40,626 nucleotides of DNA, from assembly GCA_944324725.1 (NCBI GenBank), contig CALUXJ010000005.1:1-40626 (forward strand), given 5' to 3'. Made by a program: the position numbers and the translations under genes. Origin of the DNA: an uncultured Acholeplasmatales bacterium (GTDB lineage: Bacteria; Bacillota_I; Bacilli_A; Acholeplasmatales; Anaeroplasmataceae). Below the pieces are notes generated by a model. It made no database searches, was not told the origin of the DNA, and saw nothing but the letters and a program-made list of their open reading frames with translations. Below are positions 15,114-21,583 of this stretch, piece by piece; the stretch's first letter is position 1, and each line of letters starts with the position of its first letter.

Positions 15114-17076
15114 TTTCCTTATCCTCTACTTTAATTAAAAATTCCCCGCGGTAATTACTAAAGGCATTTTCTGGGTAACGTTTATATTTAGTTTGGGGTA
15201 ATGTGTATTTTTCAGCCTTATAAATCCACATTTCTTTTTGGTCCCAGCAAATTATCTCATCAATTCCGTCACCATCAATGTCAAAAACCTCACTACAAAG
15301 ATCGGGGTGACCATCAGCAGGAAATTTAACTACTATATCTAAATCACTATCCATAATTCCTCCTTCTAAACTCGCATTTAAAAGGCATAAAGAATTAATT
15401 CCATCATATAATAGGGGAGCAACTAAATTGCCATTAGTCATAAATTCCTTTTCAGCTATAATATTAGCCTGATAATCATAACTTCTAGTTATTCCTGGAC
15501 TACCCCAAAAGGCAGTCGCAATAATTTCATAGCCATAGCGCTTAGAATCATAATCAGCTACACTAATTCTTTGAGCATGACCAATTTCATTATGCTTATA
15601 AACTTGACCATTAACATCTAATATGTTCATACCTTCATTACCTGATGCCAAAATAAAATATGGACTACCACTTGGTTCTAACTCACAAAAAATTATCTCA
15701 TCCGTATGGTCACTATTATATGGCGCCGACCAGATTATTTGCCCCTTACTATCTACATAGTCATAGCCAATTAATATTTCATCAAGACCATCATTATTAA
15801 AATCCCCTACATATGGAAAATGTCCTGTATTCTTATGATGATAGCGCCAAAGAATTTCTAAATCATTATTTAAAGCCCATACATTTTGATATCGATCTTT
15901 AACTACTAAATCACCTTGATAACCAAGTCCTTCAAAATCAGCTACTCTTAAACCATCTAAATTTAGATAGTAAAATGGTTCATTTTTGACCAGTTCATCC
16001 TTATAGATGACAGGAGGAAATCCCTCTTTAATAACTTGGCCAGTCAATAAATCAACAACATATATTTTAAAATCCATACTATATATAACTTCTAACTTGC
16101 CGTCATTATTAAAATCTGTCACTTGAAATGGTAAATCACAACTGATTAAAGTATGTGAAGCATCATTACAAGCTAAACCCTTTTGCCACATGACTTGCCC
16201 ATCAAGTTTAAAGCAAGTTAAAGAGCTTAATCTCGCAAAGCTATCGCGCATTACCCTTTTTTGATGTTGAGCCAATAAAAAATACACTTCATTTTGATAC
16301 CTAGCTATACGAAGTTGGCGACCAGAACCAAAATCACCAAGATTAATTTTATGAATCAACTTTAACGGGCTATATTTATTTTGTTTAGCCTTTAATCTTT
16401 GGTTTTCCACTTCTTTTTGTTCTAAATGCTTAGCAAAATTAGTCTCAGTTAAAGCAATATTTAGATAAGAGTATCTTGCACAAACCTTACTCATAAAGCC
16501 AACCTTGCCAACCCTAAACATGATTTTAGTCTTCAACAAAAAAGTATCATTAAGAAAAACACTAACCTCTGCTAAATCAACTATAATTTTAACCTGGTAA
16601 TTAGTTAGTGCCTTAACTGCATAAGTTACTTTCTTTAATGTTATAAATTCCTCATCATAGCGTTTAACTAAAAGAATTTCTCCCTCTTTAAATAAAAGAG
16701 CATATAGATTGCGAGATGTTTGATATAAAAATGTTATACCACCATAGTTTTCTAAGGAAAATAAAGACAACTCACATTCTATTTGGTAAGGTGCATAAAT
16801 TGCTTCTTTTAATACTAAAGTTGAATAAACATTTAAAAAAGCTCCCGTTACTTCATCAGCTCGGTTTTGTTCTAAATACTTCTTCTTACCGTCACTAGTA
16901 ATAAGCCAACTGCCATCTTTACTCCGCCACTGATGAAGGCTAATAGGATCATAAAAATTACCAGAATAGCCCGGGATAACAAAGGTATGATATTCACCAA
17001 GGGCACTATGATCTTTATCATAAGGGAATTCTGTTAAAGGGAAATCCTGAAAGTCTTCCTGATACAAATATTTCAT
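15100..17076 (-). CDS. Laminin-G-like plus FG-GAP propeller protein, probable rhamnogalacturonan lyase relative
   Basis: 658 residues without signal peptide. Residues 1 to about 205 look like a concanavalin/LamG-type jelly roll (YLYQEDFQDFPL at the start, then IECELSLFSLENYGGITFLY). From about 240 to the end there are beta-propeller blades with calcium-type repeats: DFNNDGKLEVIY, DFEGLGYQGDLVV, DFNNDGLDEILIGYD and DIDGDGIDEIICWD. Such propellers occur in PL11-type rhamnogalacturonan lyases (B. subtilis YesW/YesX) and in uncharacterised FG-GAP proteins. The coupling to GH28 supports a pectin-backbone role, but I cannot point to proven catalytic residues. I use the ATG at 17076; a longer in-frame extension would run into the promoter. 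Confidence 0.6.
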   Translation of the reverse strand: MKYLYQEDFQDFPLTEFPYDKDHSALGEYHTFVIPGYSGNFYDPISLHQWRSKDGSWLITSDGKKKYLEQNRADEVTGAFLNVYSTLVLKEAIYAPYQIECELSLFSLENYGGITFLYQTSRNLYALLFKEGEILLVKRYDEEFITLKKVTYAVKALTNYQVKIIVDLAEVSVFLNDTFLLKTKIMFRVGKVGFMSKVCARYSYLNIALTETNFAKHLEQKEVENQRLKAKQNKYSPLKLIHKINLGDFGSGRQLRIARYQNEVYFLLAQHQKRVMRDSFARLSSLTCFKLDGQVMWQKGLACNDASHTLISCDLPFQVTDFNNDGKLEVIYSMDFKIYVVDLLTGQVIKEGFPPVIYKDELVKNEPFYYLNLDGLRVADFEGLGYQGDLVVKDRYQNVWALNNDLEILWRYHHKNTGHFPYVGDFNNDGLDEILIGYDYVDSKGQIIWSAPYNSDHTDEIIFCELEPSGSPYFILASGNEGMNILDVNGQVYKHNEIGHAQRISVADYDSKRYGYEIIATAFWGSPGITRSYDYQANIIAEKEFMTNGNLVAPLLYDGINSLCLLNASLEGGIMDSDLDIVVKFPADGHPDLCSEVFDIDGDGIDEIICWDQKEMWIYKAEKYTLPQTKYKRYPENAFSNYRGEFLIKVEDKENGKN

Positions 17077-17107
17077 AAAACGAAACCTTAAACCTTTCTT
17101 TTTTTTT

Positions 17108-17158
17108 ATTATAGCATCTATAGCATAAAAAAACATCTCTAAACTAGCTAGAGATGTT
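17108..17158 (-). terminator. Terminator of the upstream gene fused to the pectin operon promoter
   Basis: Minus strand: AACATCTCTA (17149-17158) pairs with TAGAGATGTT (17132-17141) over 10 bp, followed by seven T, ending the 17165-17734 gene. Immediately after comes TGCTATAAT (extended -10, TATAAT at 17108-17113) for the propeller/GH28 operon; its -35 region would fall in the T-run of the terminator. Confidence 0.75.
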
Positions 17159-17164
17159 AAAAGT

Positions 17165-17734
17165 TTACTTAATCAATTTAATTAATTCCTTATTTGTTGT
17201 CTTTGTATAAAAATCATCGATTGCTTTAGCTAAACGCTCTATTTCAAAGATATTATCTCCTTTGCGAATCGGAAATAAATAAGACTTAACAACCGTATCA
17301 ATCGGTAAATATTTTTTTAAGGTATTTTCTAACTTATGCATAACAAAAGTCACTTGTTGTTCTTTAATATCTAAATTATTATTAGATGTCAAATCATAGC
17401 AAAATTCAATTAACATAACTCGATTATGCCTAATAATAATACAATCAGCCAATAAATCACAATAACGCAAAGTAGCATTCATAATCAAATTAAGATGCTT
17501 TAAAATATCCTTGTTTGCCTTTAACAAAGAACTAAACATAAAATAAAACTTGTCGATGTCTAACAAAGAATCCTCACTGACCTCGATTGGAAAAGGCATA
17601 TTGCTTGGGTCTAGCTTGGCAATTTCATTCTTTCTTAAACAAAAAGGAATATCAGCGATATTGTAGCCTGTTGTAAATGATTTAGCAAAAATCGTTGGAC
17701 AATCTATTCCCTTATATAATTGTTTTTTGACCAA
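17165..17734 (-). CDS. Unrecognised protein, possible PD-(D/E)XK-like fold
   Basis: 189 residues, no signal peptide or membrane segment. I do not recognise the family. The middle reads CDLLADCIIIRHNRVMLIEF, then DIKEQQVTFVMHKLENTLKKYL, then VKSYLFPIR. This is the hydrophobic strand-D, strand-E, helix-with-Gln pattern seen in some PD-(D/E)XK nuclease-like proteins, but the usual Lys after the Glu is replaced (IEFCYD). The only possible starts are GTG (17743) and TTG (17734); I take TTG because AAGGGG sits 8 bp ahead of it while the GTG overlaps that site. Single gene with its own terminator, divergent from ybaK. Confidence 0.6.
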   Translation of the reverse strand: MVKKQLYKGIDCPTIFAKSFTTGYNIADIPFCLRKNEIAKLDPSNMPFPIEVSEDSLLDIDKFYFMFSSLLKANKDILKHLNLIMNATLRYCDLLADCIIIRHNRVMLIEFCYDLTSNNNLDIKEQQVTFVMHKLENTLKKYLPIDTVVKSYLFPIRKGDNIFEIERLAKAIDDFYTKTTNKELIKLIK

Positions 17735-17812
17735 ATTTGTCACCCCTTCTCAATAATGTAGATAATATCCATTTTTATTATATAATTTTTTAGCAAAAAT
17801 TTCAAATAATAT

Positions 17813-17912
17813 TTGCATTTTAGAAAAATTATATTATAATATCTATTTTAGTGAGAAAGGAGTTAATTATTTAAGATAATTAATTATCTTAATTGATAAA
17901 TGTGTTACTAAT
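17813..17912 (+). promoter_or_regulatory. ybaK promoter and palindromic leader
   Basis: TTGCAT (17813-17818), 16 bp, TATAAT (17835-17840). The leader carries a strong AAAGGAG (17856-17862), but the start codon is 50 nt further on. Between them lies a perfect 22-bp AT palindrome (17871-17892, core AAGATAATTAATTATCTT). No ATG, GTG or TTG in the ybaK frame lies between the in-frame TAA at 17877 and 17913. Confidence 0.65.
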
Positions 17913-18383
17913 ATGCTTAAAACAAATGCGATAAGAATTTTAGCTCAGCATAAAATCCAATATGAAGAATTAGCCTATGAAGCTAATGATAAATTTACTA
18001 GTGGTGTTGACACGATAGCTAAGCTTAATCTTGATGAAAACTTAGCTTATAAAACCATCGTATGCCATAATCAAAATAAATATTTTGTTTTGGTTGTCCC
18101 GGTTGCTAAAGAAATAGATCTTAAAAAGGCTGCCAAAAATATTGGGCAAAAGACATTAGAATTAATTGCCACTAAAGATTTACTTCCTTTAACTGGCTAT
18201 GAACGTGGTGGTTGTTCACCAATCGGTATGAAAAAGCTTTGGCCAACCTTCATCGATAAAAGTGCTGAAACGCTAGATTATATATATGTATCAGCTGGTA
18301 AAATTGGTTACCAGGTTAAATTAAATCCAAAAGATTTAGCTAATTTGGTTAAGGCTAAATTTGTAGATATTGAACAAGACTGA
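17913..18383 (+). CDS. ybaK: YbaK/EbsC-type aminoacyl-tRNA deacylase
   Basis: 156 residues, normal length for YbaK. The N-terminus MLKTNAIRILAQHKIQYEE and the signature LTGYERGGCSPIGMKK near residue 90-105 are diagnostic, followed by YIYVSAGKIGYQVKLNP. YbaK hydrolyses Cys (and some Pro or Ala) wrongly attached to tRNA-Pro, acting in trans beside prolyl-tRNA synthetase. It is one of three plus-strand genes in the window, alone between two divergent or convergent neighbours. Confidence 0.94.
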   Translation: MLKTNAIRILAQHKIQYEELAYEANDKFTSGVDTIAKLNLDENLAYKTIVCHNQNKYFVLVVPVAKEIDLKKAAKNIGQKTLELIATKDLLPLTGYERGGCSPIGMKKLWPTFIDKSAETLDYIYVSAGKIGYQVKLNPKDLANLVKAKFVDIEQD

Positions 18384-18416
18384 AAGAGAAACTAGGCCGT
18401 TTCTCTTTTTTCTTTT
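18383..18416 (+). terminator. Terminator of ybaK, overlapping the MATE gene end
   Basis: AAAGAGAAAC (18383-18392) pairs with GTTTCTCTTT (18399-18408) around a TAGGCC loop, followed by a T-rich run. The hairpin covers the last codons of the convergent MATE gene, so it constrains both genes. Confidence 0.85.
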
Positions 18417-19732
18417 TCTAAGAGATAACCATCTAACATCCTAGCTTCTCTTTGGTAGGCTAGCGTAGCTAAAACTAGACTAATAAATTCAACTAAAGGA
18501 TAAGTTAACCAAATACCAAATAAACCAACTGTATTGCCAAGAATTAAGGCTAAGACAATAATTCCCACAAAACCCCGAAATATGGATAATGTAAATGCTA
18601 ATTTAGTTTTACCAATAATACTAAAATAAGAAATCAATAAATAATTTAAACCAGCAAATAAGTAACCTACAAAATAGGTCACTAATCCTTCTTTAGCCCA
18701 TTGTTCTAAAAGCGGATTATTTTCACTATTAAAAATACTTACCAACTGACTAGTAAAAGCAATACTTAACAGATGAAATGCTAAGCCAATCAAGAAAGCT
18801 ATAATTAAGCCTTTATGTAAAAGATGTTTTAATTGCTTTGTTTCGTTTTCGCCATAAGCTACACTAAATAGTGGTTGTAAACCTTGAGTTAAGCCATTAA
18901 AAATAGCAATGACAATTAAACCGAGATTTGCTACTACACCATAAGATGCCACACCAATTTCATTAGAAATATGAAGTATTATAAGATTAAAAACAACTAA
19001 AACTAGGCTAGCTGAAAATTCACTAATCAATGTCGCTAAACCAGGTCTAATAATCTCTAATGTATCTTTAAAACTATATCTAATTTTTACTAAACGCAGA
19101 TTATTTTTATGAAAAATAAAATGAAATAATCCTATTATTAAGCTAATTATAGGCGAAAACCCGGTTGCTAGAGCGGCGCCCAAAATACCCATATTTAAAG
19201 GATATAAAAATAAATAGTCTAGAACTATATTACTTAAGCTACCTGCTACCATCATTAGCATAGCTAATTTAGGATTAGCATCATTTCTAATAAAAGGCAT
19301 CATTAGATAATTGATTACAAAAAAAGGACTAAAGCATAAGACCGTTTTAATGTAGCTAGTACACATGCTTAATATTTCTCCCTTGGCCCCAAGCATTTGA
19401 GCTATAGGTTTAGCTAAAAATAGACCACAACAAAATAAAATAAAACCAATTATTATTGCATTTAAGAATGCTAAGGTAAAGATTTGTTTAGCTTTTTTAG
19501 AATCTTTTTGTGCTTGATAGATACTAAACATAGTTGCACCACCGACCCCTAGCATTAAACCTGTACCACTCAACAAACCAAAAATAGCAATTGCGATATT
19601 TAAAGCTGTTAGACCACTCGTTCCTAAACGATTAGCAACAAAAAAGGTATCAGCAAAAATAGTACTAGAAGTTCCTACCATACCTAAAATACCTAATAAT
19701 ATATATTTGTAAAAGTTTCTACTATTTTTCAT
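18392..19732 (-). CDS. MATE-family multidrug/sodium antiporter
   Basis: 446 residues with about 12 membrane segments in two similar halves (MATE fold). Typical blocks are GMVGTSSTIFADTFFVANRLG near residue 15 and GVGGATMFSIYQAQK near residue 65, then SYGVVANLGLIVIAIFNGLTQGLQPLFSVAYGE in the second half, which marks the MepA-like subfamily. It exports cationic compounds using Na+ or H+ gradients. The ATG at 19732 is chosen: AGGAGG lies 7 bp ahead of it, while the ATG two codons earlier is too close. The long leader with a terminator suggests controlled expression. Confidence 0.92.
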   Translation of the reverse strand: MKNSRNFYKYILLGILGMVGTSSTIFADTFFVANRLGTSGLTALNIAIAIFGLLSGTGLMLGVGGATMFSIYQAQKDSKKAKQIFTLAFLNAIIIGFILFCCGLFLAKPIAQMLGAKGEILSMCTSYIKTVLCFSPFFVINYLMMPFIRNDANPKLAMLMMVAGSLSNIVLDYLFLYPLNMGILGAALATGFSPIISLIIGLFHFIFHKNNLRLVKIRYSFKDTLEIIRPGLATLISEFSASLVLVVFNLIILHISNEIGVASYGVVANLGLIVIAIFNGLTQGLQPLFSVAYGENETKQLKHLLHKGLIIAFLIGLAFHLLSIAFTSQLVSIFNSENNPLLEQWAKEGLVTYFVGYLFAGLNYLLISYFSIIGKTKLAFTLSIFRGFVGIIVLALILGNTVGLFGIWLTYPLVEFISLVLATLAYQREARMLDGYLLEKEKRETA

Positions 19733-19897
19733 CTTCATACCTCCTGATTTAGGCAAAAAAATAAAGGGCACCTAAACGCACCTCTTCAAAGATCTACGAA
19801 GCACGTTTAAGCACCCTTACGATATTTATCCGATGACAAATATCGATGCCGTCATATTTCGTCAATTATAATAACATATTTATTTTATACTTGTCAA
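19733..19897 (-). promoter_or_regulatory. MATE promoter and structured leader with intrinsic terminator
   Basis: TTGACA (19892-19897) and TATTAT (19868-19873) are 18 bp apart. The predicted leader of about 125 nt starts near 19861. First comes a hairpin with a perfect 8-bp stem (19820-19845) whose loop contains GTCAT, complementary to an ATGAC just 5' of the stem (19851-19855), a possible pseudoknot. Then comes a long stem: AAGGGTGCTTAAACG pairs over 15 bp, including G-U pairs, with CGTTTAGGTGCCCTT (19764-19818 overall), followed by TATTTTTTT. The MATE Shine-Dalgarno comes after. This is the layout of a riboswitch or attenuator; the class was not identified. Confidence 0.7.
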
Positions 19898-19938
19898 GCC
19901 AATAACTCCTTAAGCTTTTTCTTTTTAGTCAAATTTTA

Positions 19939-20736
19939 TTATATGTAATTAAAGTAAAATGATATATAAGTAGCAACTTCATTAAATTCATAGTCAGCTA
20001 TATTAGGTATTTCTTCTAATACCTCTGTTTTATCATCATAGTTTTTTATAAAGTAGCTATTATCTTCATAATAATTACCAATTCTAGTAATAGAGTCATC
20101 AGAAAAAGCTATTTCACTTTTAACTATATCATTATATTCATCATCAGACTCAAATGCATAATCAAACTCAACCATTAGATTATCTTCTACTAAATAAGGA
20201 GTTAAACTAATTGTCGAATTAAAATATTGCGACCTATTAGCAAATTGTTCATCTAAATAAGCCATTCTATCTAATAAAACACTTTTAGCTAAAGTCTCCT
20301 CATAATCTTTTTTGTATTCTTCATAAAAAGGGGCAATACCATATTTTAGAATATAATTTTTATCAGCCTTAAAATAACTTTTCTTAACTACTCGTCCACC
20401 AAAGTTTAAATCAATGAAATTATAGATATAATTTTCATCTATAAAATATTTATAGCTGATAGCTCCTTCGAAATAGTCGTCTGATGACGTAGCAAGGGTA
20501 ATATTAAGATAATAGTTACTAGTGTTAAACTCATATTTGCGGATTAACTTATTTGTTTTATTAGTATCATATTCCTCCTCTATATAGGTGAAATACTGAT
20601 ACTCTTCTTTAGCTTAGGCCTTTATCATAATACTTTCATACTTATTCAAAAAATCATCATATTCCATAGCGTGTCTTGGGGTATCAGCACAACCAACAAG
20701 AAAAACTAAAATTAATAATATTACAAATTTATTCAT
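19939..20736 (-). pseudogene. Lipoprotein gene interrupted by one in-frame TAA
   Basis: The ATG at 20736 opens a frame with an N-terminal lipoprotein signal (MNKFVILLILVFLVGCADT; lipobox LVGC, Cys 16). Codon 41 is TAA (20614-20616). The same frame then stays open to 19939, giving 265 codons in total, with the continuation AKEEYQYFTYIEEEYD directly after the stop and a normal protein composition. No frameshift is seen. The gene follows the XRE regulator by 2 bp. The family is not recognised: an Asp/Tyr/Asn-rich secreted protein with alternating beta-type stretches. Recent nonsense mutation, a sequencing error or a short 40-residue lipopeptide are the possible explanations. Downstream ATG starts exist, but none carries the signal peptide. 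Confidence 0.8.
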
Positions 20737-20738
20737 AT

Positions 20739-21356
20739 TTAAACCTCGAAAACTAAATATTTACCAAGCCATAAAGGTAACATAAAACGTCCTGACAAAA
20801 AAGCTATAACAATAAAAATAATCGCTAAAATAAAGCATAAAATAGATATATTTCTAATTATTTTATAGGGCTTATGATTATTACTTAAAAATGTGATTAT
20901 GGCTGATATTATAAACACCGCATTTATTATTAATGATGTAAGCGGATAGGGGTTTCTAGACATATCTACTAAGCTATAGATAATATAAATATAACCATTA
21001 TCATCAAGTAAACCAATAATATCAACACAATAAGTCCCATATATCTTAAAAAAATAAGATATTGATATAGCAATTATAAAAAGACTCGCTAGTCCTAAAA
21101 TCATCCCTAAAATGGTTTTATTTAGTTTGTTGCTAGTATCAATTACTAATTCCTTCGCATCATCTACCCCAATAATTTCATAAAGACTTATACCATATAA
21201 AGTAGCCAGTTGTTCTAAATAAAATTTTTGGGGAACTCTAATTCCTGTTTCCCATTTAGCATAGGTTGATCGGCTAATTGCTAATTCTAAAGCCACAGCC
21301 TCTTGTGACATATTCTTTGCCTTACGCAATTCTCTAAGTCTATCTTTAATCAACAT
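20739..21356 (-). CDS. XRE-family regulator with four membrane segments
   Basis: 205 residues. Residues 1-60 are a classic HTH_3 domain (LRELRKAKNMSQEAVALELAISRSTYAKWE). From residue 80 on there are about four hydrophobic segments (ILGMILGLASLFIIAISISYFF, SLIINAVFIISAIITFL, ISILCFILAIIFIVIAFL), so the DNA-binding head is held at the membrane. Such proteins often sense membrane state or a partner protein. GAGGTGAG lies ahead of the ATG. The 2-bp gap to the lipoprotein gene suggests a regulator/lipoprotein pair, now broken in the second gene. Confidence 0.85.
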   Translation of the reverse strand: MLIKDRLRELRKAKNMSQEAVALELAISRSTYAKWETGIRVPQKFYLEQLATLYGISLYEIIGVDDAKELVIDTSNKLNKTILGMILGLASLFIIAISISYFFKIYGTYCVDIIGLLDDNGYIYIIYSLVDMSRNPYPLTSLIINAVFIISAIITFLSNNHKPYKIIRNISILCFILAIIFIVIAFLSGRFMLPLWLGKYLVFEV

Positions 21357-21373
21357 ACTCTCACCTCATGCCA

Positions 21374-21420
21374 ATTATAACATGATAACTATTTTTTTAT
21401 TGTTCATTTTTGTTCCTTTT
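21374..21420 (-). promoter_or_regulatory. Promoter of the XRE-lipoprotein pair
   Basis: On the minus strand TGTTATAAT gives an extended -10 box (TATAAT at 21374-21379), close to the start codon. Upstream lie two direct GAAC repeats (GAACAAAAATGAAC), possible operator half-sites; this part is inference. Confidence 0.5.
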
Positions 21421-21486
21421 GCTAAAATCTATATTTTAATTTACTAAAAGACATCAATCAAAAATTATAAGACATTATTAAATATT

Positions 21487-21519
21487 AAAGAGTGGCCCAG
21501 TATACACCGACCACTCTTT
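21487..21519 (-). terminator. Terminator after the esterase operon
   Basis: AAAGAGTGG (21487-21495) and CCACTCTTT (21511-21519) form a 9-bp stem around a 15-nt loop. T-runs lie on both sides, so it may serve both directions; on the minus strand it ends the operon whose last gene stops at 21584. Confidence 0.7.
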
Positions 21520-21583
21520 TTAAATACTATTGTAAATTAACTAAACTGACTGCTAACCTGAAATTCTACTAAAGCCTAGAAAG

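Noticed and set aside
19852-19882. Leader peptide MTASIFVIG before the MATE gene
   Set aside because: The frame exists, but its ATG is almost at the predicted transcript start with no Shine-Dalgarno, so I prefer an RNA-structure explanation.
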